NCBI RefSeq assembly: GCF_024763615.1
Contig: NC_077225.1
Span: forward strand, 1,302,001-1,366,000
Length of the DNA stretch: 64,000 nucleotides
Origin: Phlebotomus papatasi
Taxonomy: Eukaryota; Arthropoda; Insecta; Diptera; Psychodidae
Direction: 5' to 3'
Shown here: one piece after another, positions 41,036-53,824 of the stretch
Numbering within the stretch: the stretch's first letter is position 1
Layout: every line of letters starts with the position of its first letter
The notes under the pieces: generated by a model
Told to the model about the DNA's origin: nothing
The model's input: only the letters and a program-made list of their open reading frames with translations
The model's database searches: none
Made by a program: the position numbers and the translations under genes

Positions 41036-44000
41036 GTTAGGGTGTTTAAAAAAAAAAGTCTTTTTGGCCCAGGCGGAAAAATGTTCTATATGATGAGACT
41101 ATTAAATGCTTCTTAGACATGAAAAATATCGGACGTTGTTTAGAGGTGCTCCAAGGCCACTTTAGGTAAAGTGAAAATCACCAAAAATTCATAAATTCGC
41201 CCGGAATAAATTTCTCTACGGAAAACTACTGAGTATTTTATCTCAATATTTTAGTGGAATATTGCTAATTTAGTAGACAATGTGTTCGCAAAATTTTATT
41301 GCGATCGGATAAGAAATAGATTAAAAAAAAAAACAATTGGTAAGTTCAAAACTTTAAGAAATAACAATGTGCCAACTCACATATTCGCTAATAATTCATC
41401 TTCTAGTGATCAGAAGTTAATTAATGATAGCTCATTGGAAAGGTAATGAGTTGTACTTCAATGTTTGTAAACATACCAAGTTTGGAAAATCACCGCAAGG
41501 TGGCTCAAACATGAAATGTCAGTAAAATTTGCCAAAATTTTACCCTAGAGTTGGTAACTTGAAAATTCATCTATAGAAAACTTAACAAAACATTGAAGTA
41601 TTGTCTTTTGCTGATCTTAAAGGATACTTAGGATTACTTATTAACTATATGACCCCCCGTTCCGACCACTATAAATACATGATTTGTGTGATAGAGGCTT
41701 CCTACAAAAATACAAACACTCTAGCTTAGAGCAAAATTCACTGGAAATTGTCTAGAGCGCACTGAAAATGTAATTCTATGGAAACTCTATCAAGTGGAAT
41801 TCTTCAGGGGGCCACCTTGATTAGAATCAAGCGTCAATTTGATCTTTAACATCTACTTATTAAGCACAAAGGAAATTTCTTGAGGACATAGGACGTTCCA
41901 AACATTTTATTTTCTTTTTTTTCCTCACTTTTTAAATTGATCTAAAAAGTAACAAAAAATGTCCTAATGTTTTCTTATGTTTTCAGACATAAGAAAAAGA
42001 TTGGGCGCTGTTTAAAAGTGGTACAATGGATTTTAAATTGATTAAAAATTAAGAAAAATAAGTACGATTGTCAACAAATCAATTTCTATACTGAAACTCA
42101 AATAAAATATTTAAGAAGTCTCTTTTTCTTCTTGTAAGGAACACATAGTACTGCATTTCGTTTGTCTACGAACTCCTGCTCTGATTATATAAAAGGCCCC
42201 ATTTCAGTGATAAAGGCCGAAAGTAGCACCGGAGTTACCTTAAATATAAAAATTGAAATCTGTCTTATCCCTTTTAGAGAAATTTTGTTTTCCACTTTAC
42301 TTCAAGATATTTAAAAAGAATGCCTTAATTTCTAATTCTTTTACACTGCTATTACACAAGGCTTTCCACAATTTAACTTTACATTAAATTTTGAGCATTA
42401 AGATGTTACAATGATAATGATTTTACAATTTAATTGTTTTTACAATGGCCTAAAACGCAAAATCCTTTCCTCCTAAGACCTGTCCTTGACAAATTTCTTT
42501 TAACCTCCAAAAGAAATCTTCATGTAAATTTTTTACGAAGCTTTTTTTTAATTTACCTAAGTGGCAAAATATTTTTCTTTTATTTTTCTTGACCCGGTCT
42601 TTACATCGTCCTAAAACACAATGTCCTTTCATCCTAAGACATATAATAATGATAAATTTTTTCTAGCCTCCGCAAGACGTTTTCAAGAAAATTTTTTACG
42701 AAGTTTTGTTTTTAATTTACCCAAGAAGCAAAATCTTTGTTTTTTTTAATTTTTTTTTACCCTGTTTTTACATCGACCTAAATCACAAAATCTTTTCCTC
42801 CTAAGACCTGTCCTTGATAATTTTTTTTAGCCCCCAGAAGACGTTTTCACGTAAATTTTTCACGAAGCTTTTTTCTTTAATTTACCCAAGTAGCCAAATA
42901 TTTTTTTAATTGACCCTGTCTTTACGTCGACCTAAAACAAAACACAAAATTCTTTCCTCGTAAGACCTGTCCTTGATAATTTTTTTTAGCCCCCAGAAGA
43001 CGTTTTCATACAAATTTTTTACGAAGCTTTTTTTTTAATTTACCCAAGAAGCATCTTTGTTTTTTTACCCTGTTTTTACATCGACCTAAACCACAAAATC
43101 TTTTCCTCCTAAGACCTGTCCTTGATATTTTTTTTTAGCCCCCAGAAGAAGACGTTGTCGCGTAAATTTTTCACGAAGCTTTTTTTTAATTTACCCAAGT
43201 AGCCAAATATTTTTTTTAATTGACCATGTCTTTACGTCGACCTAAAACAAAACACAAAATTTTTTCCTCGTAAGACCTGTCCTTGATAATTTTTTTTAGC
43301 CCCCAGAAGACGTTTTCATATAAATTTTTCACGATGCTTTTTTTTTTAATTTACCCAAGAAGCAAAATCTTTGTTTTTTTTAATTTTTTTTTACCCTGTT
43401 TTTACATCGACCTAAATCACAAAATCTTTTCCTCCTAAGACCTGTCCTTGATATTTTTTTTTAGCCCCCAGAAGACGTTTTCACGTAAATTTTTTACGAA
43501 GCTTTTTTTAATTTACCCAAGAAGCAAAATCTTTGTTTTTTTTAACCCTGTTTTTACATAGACCTAAACCACAAAATCCTTACCTCCTAAGACCTGTCCT
43601 TGATATTTTTTTTAGCCCCCAGAAGACGTTTTCACGTAAATTTTTTACGAAGCTTTTTTCTTTAATTTACCCAAGTAGCCAAATATTTTTTTAATTGACC
43701 CTGTCTTTACGTCGACCTAAAACAAAACACAAAATTCTTTCCTCGTAAGACCTGTCCTTGATAATTTTTTTTAGCCCCCAGAAGACGTTTTCATACAAAT
43801 TTTTTACGAAGCTTTTTTTTTTAATTTACCCAAGAAGCATCTTTGTTTTTTTACCCTGTTTTTACATCGACCTAAACCACAAAATCTTTTCCTCCTAAGA
43901 CCTGTCCTTGATATTTTTTTTAGCCCCCAGAAGAAGACGTTGTCGCGCAAATTTTTCACGAAGCTTTTTTTTTAATTTACCCAAGTAGCCAAATATTTTT

Positions 44001-44600
44001 TTAATTGACCCTGTCTTTACGTCGACCTAAAACAAAACGCAAAATTCTTTCCTCGTAAGACCTGTCCTTGATAATTTTTTTTAGCCCCCAGAAGACGTTT
44101 TCATACAAATTTTTTACGAAGCTTTTTTTTAATTTACCCAAGAAGCATCTTTGTTTTTTTACTCTGTTTTTACATCGACCTAAACCACAAAATCTTTTCC
44201 TCCTAAGACCTGTCCTTGATATTTTTTTTTAGCCACCAGAAGATGTTTTCACGTAAATTTTTCACGAAGCTTTTTTTTTAATTTACCCAAGTAGCCAATA
44301 TATATTTTTTTAATTGACCCTGTCTTTACGTCGACCTAAAACAAAACACAAAATCCTTTCCTCTAAAGACCTGTCCTTGACAAATTTCTTTTAACCCTCA
44401 AAAGACTTCTTCATGTAAATTTTTCACGAAGCTTTTTTTTAATTTACCCAAGTGTCAAAATCTTTTTTTTTTAATTTTTTTGACCTTGTTTTTACATCGA
44501 CCTAAAACACAAAATCCTTTCCTCCTAAGACATGTCCTTGACAAATTTCTTTTAATCCCCAAAAAACATTTTCACATAAATTTTTCACTTAAATCATTTT
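41036..44600 (+). repeat. Long dispersed repeat R1, copy 2, with expanded satellite end
   Basis: Starts TTAGGGTGTTTAAAA and matches the reverse complement of 5850-7517 in order: the region around 41080-41480, then 42110-42200 (aagtctctttttcttctt) and 42225-42330. The remainder is the tandem array at 42440-44600. No coding capacity. The copies have diverged by many substitutions and indels. Confidence 0.65.
42440..44600 (+). repeat. Satellite array, about 14 units of 148-165 bp with dimeric order
   Basis: The anchor word acctgtccttg recurs at 42478, 42806, 42965, 43114, 43275, 43440, 43592, 43750, 43900, 44060, 44208 and 44369, with diverged units near 42640 and 44530. Two unit types alternate: one with cctcgtaagacc preceded by gtcgacctaaaacaaaac, the other with cctcctaagacc preceded by catcgacctaaaccac. 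Spacings alternate around 160 and 149, giving a dimer of about 310 bp over much of the array. Confidence 0.88.
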
Positions 44601-46897
44601 ATCCCATTTTATGGACAATATAATGGAGATATCAACTGGGATTATTCTGAGTTTAAAACATCTTTTTATTCCCTGACAAAGGCTGACACAATCTTTTTTT
44701 AGTCCCGGCAATTCCTTTTACGCGTAGCTCCGTTTTTCCTTCTCGGCTGGCAGGAACCTCCTTCTTCTTCTCCCTGGGTTGAAGCTGATCTTGGGCGCCA
44801 GTCCTCTCAGGACGTGGGAGTCTCCCTGATGGGGTTCTGTGGGCTTCTTCCTTCTGCCGATGGGGTCTTCTCCTCTGCTCTGGATTTCTGTGAAGACAAA
44901 TAGACTTTAGTGAGGTTGTTCACTTGACTGGAGCTGGGACGAGACTGACCTGGACGATCACTTTCACTCTTCACCAAATCACAGAAACGGGACTTTTCAC
45001 AAACATAGAACTGGTCGACATTCCCCTCTCGGGATAGATTGCAGACTGGAGACTTCAATTTAAATTTGTATTCCCCTCTTAAAAACGCACGTTACATCAC
45101 CCATAAGTTCTTTAAAAGAAAAAAACAATAAAAAAGAAAAGAGGGGAAACGTGGTTATCTTTAAAAAGCCCCAAAATATATAATGAGAAAGAAAGGGTTC
45201 ATATTAAAAAGAGTGTCGATCAGTATAAACTTGAATTACGAATATAAGCCAGATAATGGACACGGAATTCATAATATCCCAAGAAATAAAGATTAATAAA
45301 ATATTGACTAACTATTTTTACTTATTATATGAGCTTCAGGAGATAGTATCTTGATTTGCAAATTTACGTTATTATTAGAGCTTATATATTTGAATTTATT
45401 TTATACAAGAACAGTGAAAAAGATAGTTTTAACTTTAGACTAGAGCAACTGTTAGAAATCTCAAAAAGGATTCCGTCCCATTTCCTCAACAGCCGAACGA
45501 CTGATTCCTAGCACTAAGAGGCTAGTTTTAAGGAAAGGATAAGGAAAGGAAGTGGGAAAAACTCTCAATACAAAATCACGGTAGGGAGTGCTTGTATTCC
45601 TTTAGCAGGCACCAATGAAGAATCGAAGGCTCATAGCAATGCTCCTACCGATTATACCTCGCAAGTTAATTCCCAGTCCTTGTCAAGCCCGCGAAATTAC
45701 ATCACTCCGTAAGAGAGACGCATAGGGTATGAGGGGCCATCGAACTACGACGTGCCTTCTCCGATAGGTAAGTCACCCAGGGCTACCTGACAGACAGAAT
45801 TCTAAGTCCCATTCACTCTTTTATTCTTTTATGCTCCCAGTGCTCTTCAAGCATTTCGCTCGGTTCCCTCAGATCTTTTGACCTCCTTACCTTGGTTACT
45901 ACAGCACCTGATACACTCTCTTTGGCTAGTATTTTCACTTGCCGGGATGCACTCGTAGATCATGGTAGGTACCCCTACCCCCGATATTTCTCCCCTGTTG
46001 TACCAGTTTGGTGTGCTGCTTTAGCCCATAGCAACGGGGAGCCATTCACACCCCTATATGATGGGTCTGTCGTGTGGTCCCAGATAAAAAACGCACACAG
46101 ATCAGAGATCGTACGAGAAGGCCAAGAAAAAGGGAGTCTCGGAAGTGAGACAGCACTTCGCTATAGTGCACGAGCTCTCTGCGAACGGAGAAAAGAACTC
46201 CAGGAGCTGTTATTCTAGAGCCTCCTGGGAGTGGTAGTCAAACGAGACTATAAAGTGAGGAGACACTATAAATTTGCATGTCTAGGGGAACCGCGGAAAA
46301 ACCGTGATTGTGTTAGGAGAGTATTCCGTCTTTAAATTATAAGGATTGAGTGTTTCGCATCTAAGGGTAAAAGGAATCTAAGGAGAAAAAACAAAGAGAG
46401 ATACAAGGAACAGCATCTTCGGATGGAACCAGGCGTTCACGAATTAAGGAAACGCTTCCCACATTTGGGCATTTTCCAGGCTTCCTAATCGGATAAAACG
46501 TATGGCCATCACAGAAGGATGAACCAAGGCATGGTACAGGCAATGCGCATTTGCGTCCACGCAAAATCTCAATCTTAAAAAGAAAAGTGCTATTGGTGAT
46601 CAACCAACAACGATAATTAATCAAAGACTCTTTCACCATAATAGCGTAATAAAAGAGGGAGTTGGTGATATGGTAGTACATACCGCACTCGATTATCGAG
46701 GGTTAACTACCCACTCTTACTTCTAAAAATATATCAGAAAAGGGGTATACTCTGATTTACTCAGATCCCTTAAAAAAAATCATACGCGTTGCTCTACAAA
46801 AATTTATAGAAATAAAGATAAAGAATTTAAATGCAAAAATAGATACCATCAACTCGGAAAATTAAAAGATAAATTAAATTTTATAAAATTAAAATTA
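44601..46897. other. No gene assigned; possible 3' end and LTR of the following gypsy element
   Basis: Composition is more balanced at 44700-45060 and 45470-46330 than in the neighbouring DNA. Since the gypsy pol on the minus strand ends at 46898, this is where its 3' LTR would lie, but the partner LTR is not in the window, so its limits cannot be set. A minus-strand frame at 44807-45058 (83 codons, Ser/Arg-rich) and a plus-strand frame at 45892-46218 have no recognisable domain. Confidence 0.35.
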
Positions 46898-49765
46898 TTA
46901 ATTAGATTTTATGTCTTTCTTGTGATATCGTGCAATTCTTTTGGTGTCGAGATCCTGCAATTCGTAAGTGTCTCCGTGGGAAGACAAAACTCGACACTTT
47001 ACCCATGGGAGAAATTTATGCTGAATGCCCTTCACTAGATCGGATTGGCCGAAATTTCTTCGCCAAACTAAATCCCCTACTTTAAACGAACCCATCCGCT
47101 TGCTAAGATCGTAATGCTTAGCATTCTGATCATGGGCTTGTTGCAATCTAGAGGAAATATTTTTCCGAGCATCTGCAAGTTGTTTAAGTCTTTCTTTTAT
47201 TCCCAAGGGAGATTGGAGATTTGAGATCGAGTATTGCTCTGCATTGGTTATCATTTCTACCCCAAAGTTTATAAAATAAGGACTCATTTTAGTACCCTCA
47301 TGGACCGCAGAATTTATCGCACATTGAATTTGATAAATATGATCCGCCCATTCTTTATGATGATTTTGGATAAATGCACGAATAGACGTGATTATGGTAA
47401 GATTCACTCTTTCAGTTGGATTTGATTGTGGGTGGTAAAGTGGCGTTTTCCAATGAGATATTGAGTAATTTTGGAGGAATGTTTTAAATAATTTTGACTC
47501 AAATTGAACTCCATTATCTGATAACACGAATTGAGGAATGCCGAACACACTAAACACACGATTCTCAAGAGTTTCGATGAGCAAAGGAGCCTTAGCACTC
47601 CTAAGTGGGAATATCAGGACAAACTTTGAATATCTATCAGTTACTACCAGGATATCTGTGTACCCTTTCGGAGTACGAACAAGTGGCCCGATGTAGTCAA
47701 GGGAGATGATTTGCCATGGCCGAGAAGCATCCACGAATTTCCCCATAGGGGGAGCTAATGCTACATTGGGAGCTTTAGAGGCCTTGCAAACTTGGCAATC
47801 CTGAATCCACTTACTAACATCTTTTCTCATTCTTGGCCAGTAATAGTAAAAATAAATCCTACTTAGGGTTTTAAAATATCCAAAGTGTCCTGCATTTGGT
47901 TCATCATGGTACTTACGTATCACCTCATCACGATCTTCCTTCGGAACCACCAGCTTCCACCGATGATCCACAATCCCAACGTCATTCTTCACCCTGCAGT
48001 TCTTATACATCCGGCCATTTTCCACTTTGAATTCTGGATACTTCTGAGGGTCCTTGGTGACCTTGAGGAACAGAGACTTGTACCACGGATCCTGAAGTCT
48101 GGAGACGGCGTCAACGTCGAAACATCTGGAAAGGGCATCAGGAACAATGTTCTCCCTTCCAGGGCGGTGACGGACATCAAAATCGTACTACTGGAGCTTC
48201 AAAATCCAGCGCGCCAAACGGCCCTTAGCATCCTTCAATCGAAGAAGCCACAAAAGCGCTGAATGATCCGTTTCGACGGTGAATCTAGCTCCCACAAGGT
48301 ACTGCCGGAACTTGTCGATACTGTGAAGCACTCCCAGAAGTTCCTTCTCGGTGGTAGTGTAATTTTTCTCCGCAGCCGTGAACTTACGCGACATGTACGC
48401 AATGACACGCTCCTCCTCCCCCTCACCTTGGACAAGAACGCCCCCGCAACCGAAATCACTACTGTCGGTCTTAACACGGAACAGTTTGGAGTAGTCTGGA
48501 GTGGCAAGCACGGGTGCAGAAACTAAGACCTGCTTGAGCTCCTCAAAAGCTCTGTCTGCTTCAGGTGTCCATTCAATGGACGTGGGTTTACCCTTGAGAA
48601 GATTTGTGAGGGGCAAAATGGTTGTCGAAAAATTGGGAATAAATTTACGGTACCAGGACATCATCCCTATGATTTTTCGCAGACCTTTAACGGACTTTGG
48701 TGGAGTTAGGTTTATGATCGCATCGATTTTTTCAGTGTTGGTAGAAATCCCATCAGCCGAAAGTGTGAATCCCAAAAATGTGAGCTGGGGCACACAAAAC
48801 TTGGATTTGGCCAGATTTATTGTTAAATCGGCCGATTTGAGACGACGAGCAACCTCTCCCAACATACGTATATGGGTCTCAAAATTAGGAGTTATCACAA
48901 GGATATCGTCCAAGTAGTAGAAGACGTAAGGTTCTAAATCATGGCCTAAAACCATGGACATTAACCGAGCCATCGACATGGGCGAGTTTACTAATCCGAA
49001 GGGAGTTCTCTGGAAACAATACAACTTCCGTCCAGGAAGAGCGAAAGCCGTCTTCTGTTGAGAATCCTGGTCCAAAGGTATTTGGAAAAATGCTTCGGAT
49101 AGGTCAATGGACGATAAATAACTTGTGCCACTCAATTGCGACAAAATGGCTTCAATGTGTGGTAAAGGGAATGTGTCTCGAACCGTGATATCATTCAATC
49201 TTCTGGCGTCGAGGCAAAATCGAATCCTACCATCTTTCTTTACCCTGACAGTGACAGGATTGAGCCATGGTGTGGGCTCACACTCCCTAAGAACCCTCAG
49301 GTTGAGTAGCCGGTCGATTTCCTGATCTACTTCTCTCATGAGATGAGTAGGGACAGGGTAACAACGCTCATGGACGGGAGCATTGTCTTGAGTATCAATT
49401 TTGTGAGTGACCAAGTGCGTGCAACCGAACGACTCAGAGGTAGTTACCGGGAATTGTAAAATAATCTCATTGAGATTTGCCCTTTCTTCACTGCTTAAAA
49501 TTACGGGATTACCAGAGGTAATTGCATTAGCGACAGGATCAGACGACCCGACGATCCGAAGAGCAAATTTCATCCAGAAATCGACCCCCAAAATTAATGG
49601 AGACGTTAGATCTGGAACTAAAAGGACTGGTAAAAGATGGGTCATGCCATTATATGAAAAAGGAACGTCGACTAACTCAGAGCATTCATGCATACTTCCA
49701 TCAGCAGTTCTAATGAACACTTGATTTGAGCTCACCCGCCTAACCAAACTAGTACAGGCTGCGTT
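46898..49765 (-). pseudogene. pol of a gypsy element (protease remainder, RT, RNase H, integrase), one internal stop
   Basis: Read from 49765 down to the stop at 46898. The second half of the protease (RTADGSMHE, LILGVDFWMKF) leads into RT with LPHIEAILSQL, TPFGLVNSPMSMARLM and YYLDDILV (near 48930-48910), then RNase H (KTDSSDFGCGGVL; TTEKELLGVL; ETDHSALLWLL). A single in-frame TAG at 48188-48190 follows WILKLQ. Past it, in the same frame, come RHRPGRENIVPDALSR and the integrase (NAGHFGYFKT, CQVCK; catalytic D in SLDYIGP, D in VLSDNGVQFES, E in NPTERVN). The protease is split by the foldback-like element whose left end is at 49766; its first half and Gag resume at 53825. Confidence 0.88.
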
Positions 49766-50586
49766 CATAGGAATGTACATGGTACAAGTTTTGTGTTCCA
49801 TGGTACTAAAAAGTTCGCCATATCGCAGGTAGCGATGGACTTTTTCCCCTCTTTTCGGTGCACCAATGGACTTTTTCGAACAGAAAAGTACTTTTTCGTA
49901 CATCGCGGAACATTTTTGTCCATAGGAAGACAAAATGATCCTCTCCATGCTCCTTCAGTGCTCCACGGAGGAGAAAGTGATCCATGTGATCCTTTTGCAC
50001 CCGCACTGATGGAAAATAAACAATTTCTTGCTTCCATCGGCATTGTGCATGTTCATTTCCCCCAGTCGCAATTTTTTTTTTGACAATTCGAAAAATATCA
50101 AGCAACCCGGCTGGACTGGTGATATTTGCATGCAATTACAAATGTAATTATTTATGTAATTACTGTTTTTTTCGTGTTGTTTTTTTTTAAATCTTTTTAA
50201 GTATAAACAATATTTGAGAATAAGAGAGTAAAATTTCGCATTAGACCTGCTCCAACAGCTGTTAATTTACTATTTTATGCACCGATAAATATTTGAATAG
50301 TATTTTTAACAAAACGTCTATTTTAGTAATAGTTAATTATTTAAATTTAAATCATTTAATTATGTAATAGTTAATTATTTAAATAATAAGTTAATTTTTA
50401 AATCCGTACAAAAATGTTATGTAACACTATGCAACAAATTGACAACTTTTTTCTGTCTCAGAGGTCTCACTCGGTACGTTTGATGGTGTTGAGTCCCCTG
50501 ATTAAAAATATGGTCTTGGTTTTGCTCAATCACGTCACAATTTTTTTTATTAATATTTTTATTTTTTTCTGCTTTGCCTTACGTTA

Positions 50587-52134
50587 GGGGAAACTGAGGC
50601 ACCAGCAAGCAGGAGTACCACCAAACACTGTGATTTTTTAAATATATTACACCTCACAGAACAAGACCTATATGAAATCATAGATACTATAGGGATGCTT
50701 GTTCAGCAAAAGAATTTTCAACATAGTTCACATACTTTAGAAATAAAAATATTTTTTTGTAAAATTGTGAGATTTTGATAATTTTAGTCATTTATTTATC
50801 TACCTGGGAGGGAATTCTGTAACTCTATGAACGCTTCACTAGTGAAAGGTTCACGAGCTTCTCTTCACGACTGCTAGAAAAGTTATTCTGTACCTTTGCG
50901 TGAAGCAGAGAGGGGAAGTGTGTTGAAATTTTCATTAAATTTAAGATTTTCATCAATATTTGAACTAAATAACTATGGAAAACACTAGAATTGAGTATTA
51001 GAAATGATGTAGTGCTGTTTTTCAAGCTGAGTATGAAACAAAAATTCAATGGCTTCACCGAGTGATAACATCAGCTTCACCGAAAAATTGACATGTGAAA
51101 CACATAACCTAAAAGTGATCCCTTCACGTGAAGCTATCGCAAAGTTACAGAATCTCTTTTGTAATCACTTTAGTGAAGCGTTCACCAATTTTGACAGGTG
51201 ATCACTTCACGGGGTTACAAAATTCCCCCCCTGGAAAATGAAAATAAAACAAGTTAAGTAAAATTTTACTACACCAGTACTGTCCCACATGTTTTGGGAT
51301 AATATTTATGTATTTACTAAAGAAATTAATGTTCACATTTTTTTAAAAGAATATAAAATCCATCACAAAACAGAGTTTGGGGCAACAACAAACAGGCAAA
51401 TTTCTCACAAGTGCAGATGTCGCGAGCGTAGCTTGAAGGGCAAAATTTTTCCTCTTATCTTTCTTACTCTTTATCTCCCTCTTTGTTCGATTTCTGAAAT
51501 TTATATTCATTCATGGGATTTTCATTCAAGACTCAGGGGAAAAATAGTTTCAAGAATCCAATTTTGGATTAAATGATTCTTAATTTTTTTTGATCAAGGA
51601 TTGATGAATGATTTCTTGATTTTATCACAAATAATCAGAAGAGCGCCTAAAATTTGAACTTTAGGTAAAATGTTTGGCACGATTTTAGTGACGCTGCTTT
51701 CCAGTCAGAAGTCGAATGTTGTCAAAATGATGAAAAATCCATTGAAAAATGTGTTCGGTGCACAGTGCTTTAGTTTTTTGCTATTTTGGTCACTCATTCT
51801 AAATTTTGCAGTGCTCTTTTGAGAACTATTTACATTTTCAATACCTTCTTTATAATTAAGAGTTGTGGTGAATGTCCAAACGTCTTGGTGCCCCAGAAAG
51901 TGTTTGGTGGTACCCCGGGTGGTTGGAAAAAAGCGAAAAATGCATGGTGATATAATTTTCCTTTTTACGGAAAATTGAAGTGCTTCACATCATCCTTGTA
52001 TACATTAATATGCAGCCTGAACCTATGCCTATAACAAGGGATTAAGCAACATTTTTCTAAAATTCACAGTTTTCTTAGGAAATTTAGACGAAATCGCATC
52101 TTTCAGAAGTGTTTGGTGGTACCCCAGTTTCCCC
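50587..52134. mobile_element. TA-flanked element nested in the foldback arm
   Basis: Starts GGGGAAACTGAGGCACCA and ends with the matching inverted word (gtttggtggtaccccagtttcccc). The inverted pair holds accaccaaacact at both ends. TA precedes (50585-50586) and follows (52135-52136). Removing it restores continuity of the foldback arm (gctttgccttacg joined to ctttatatatgagg), as judged against the right arm. The interior is noncoding. Confidence 0.75.
50806..51231. mobile_element. MITE inside the nested element
   Basis: Imperfect terminal inverted repeats GGGAGGGAATTCTGTAAC and GGTTACAAAATTCCCCCCC bound about 426 bp. Subterminal repeats of gaagcg/cttcac words (gcttcactagtgaaag, tcacgtgaagc) are frequent. 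It has no ORF of note. Confidence 0.6.
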
Positions 52135-53824
52135 TATCCTTTATATATGAGGTTTTCGTGAACTGAAGTTAATAAGTGTGGGTCCGTTGGAAAGGTCATT
52201 AGTTGTGTTTCAATTTTGATAATAACAAAAAAAAACTTTGTAAAACCACTCCTTCAGGGTGTAAAATTAGAGTTTCTCTAAAAATTACCAAAAAATGGTC
52301 TTTTGACCAACGCACAATAACTTTTGTTTGTAAGCATGTTTTCATATTTCAAACATATTTTTGAAATATGACAAAAACCAACAAATGAGGCATTTAGAGT
52401 GATCGGAGCACGATATCTTTTATAAACAAAATTGTAGTCCAAAGTGATGCCTATCGTTTGGTGTAGATGAATTTTCAATATTTTGTTTAGTTTGTTTTAT
52501 ACAATTTTTTACAAACTCACACTAAGACAATTCTTAGAGAAACTCCAATTTTACACCATGAAGGAGTGATTTCAAAAAGTATTTTGTTATTATCAAAATT
52601 GAAACACAAATAATAACCTTTCCAATTGACCCACCCCACACTTATTAAGTTGTGTTCACTAGAACCTCATATATAAAAGATAATGTAAGGCAAAGTAGAC
52701 AAAATTTAAAAGCATTACTAAGGAAATTGTGACATGATTAAGGAAAACGAAGACCATATTCTTAATCAGGGGACTCAACTGTATCAAATGTACCGAGTGA
52801 GACATGTGATACAGAAAAAAGTTGTCAATTTGTTGCATAGTTTTAGATTAAATTTTTGTACGGATTTAGATAATTAACTATTAAATAAATTATTTATATA
52901 AATAAATAATAATTAAAAAATAAATTTAAAATAAATAATTTAAATACACGTTTTCTTTGAAATACTATCCAAATATTTATCGGTGTTTGAAATAGTAAAT
53001 TAACAGCTGTTGGAGCAGGTTGAAAGCGCAATTTTAGCCTATTATTCTCAAGTATTGCTTGTAACACTCGTAACTTATTTATTTAAAAAGATTAAAGAAC
53101 ACGAAAAAGTCTGTAATTACATATATTATAATAAAACTTAAATATTAGGAATTTAAATAAATATTATTTATTAATATGCATTAAGTACTCATAGAAATAT
53201 CACCAGTCCAGCCGGTTTGCTTGATATATTTCGAATTGTCAAAAAAAAAAATTGCGACTGGGGGAAATGAACATGCACAATGCCGATGGAAGCAAGAAAT
53301 TGTTTATTTTCCATCAGTGCGGGTGCAAAAGGATCACATGGATCACTTTCTCCTCCGTGGAGCACTGAAGGAGCATGGAGAGGATCATTTTGTCTTCCTA
53401 TGGACAAAAATGTTCCGCGATGTACGAAAAAGTACTTTTCTGTTCGAAAAAGTCCATTGGTGCACCGAAAAGAGGGGAAAAAGTCCATCGATACCTACGA
53501 TAGAAGGAAAATTTTGTCCATAGTACAAAAAATTTTACTGTGGGAGGGGAAAGTCCATCGGCCCAAGGCATTTGACACCTCAGATTTGCAGTAAATTTTT
53601 GTACAACCCCTCTGACCATTGTACTTTTTGGCCAAATTTTTGCATGTCTTCGCGACTTTAATTATTTATTGTGAGCAAACTATAAGCTCAATAATTATGA
53701 TTTTGGTATCAATGCACTCGTGAAGAGTCATAGTTTCATCGTGCACATTTATTTTTTCCCTCCAGGGGACCCCTCGTGATTTCGTACAAAAAAGTCCATG
53801 TACATTCCTATGGGATCAGTGTTA

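Larger units (their letters stand above)
49766..53824. mobile_element. Foldback-like element with long inverted arms, inserted in a gypsy protease gene
   Basis: The ends CATAGGAATGTACATGG (49766) and its reverse complement (to about 53812) begin long inverted arms. The left arm is 49766-50584 plus 52137-52290. The right arm is 52535-53824. A loop of about 245 bp lies between. The left arm lacks about 290 bp present in the right arm (53520-53795) and the terminal TAACACTGATCCC. A separate TA-flanked element (50587-52134) interrupts the left arm. No transposase is encoded. The long-arm, small-loop architecture is that of foldback elements; family assignment is not possible by eye. Confidence 0.75.

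Noticed and set aside
42440..44600. CRISPR-like regular spacing
   Set aside because: Units are contiguous 150-165-bp tandem copies with no unique spacers, in a eukaryotic genome; it is a satellite.
45892..46218. 108-codon plus-strand ORF
   Set aside because: No domain and no good context; it lies where the 3' LTR of the minus-strand gypsy element is expected.
49793..50135. ORFs of 82-109 codons on both strands repeated at 49793-50135, 53189-53594 and 56236-56612
   Set aside because: They are the two strands of the foldback arm; their identity follows from DNA repetition, both strands are open equally and no domain is seen.
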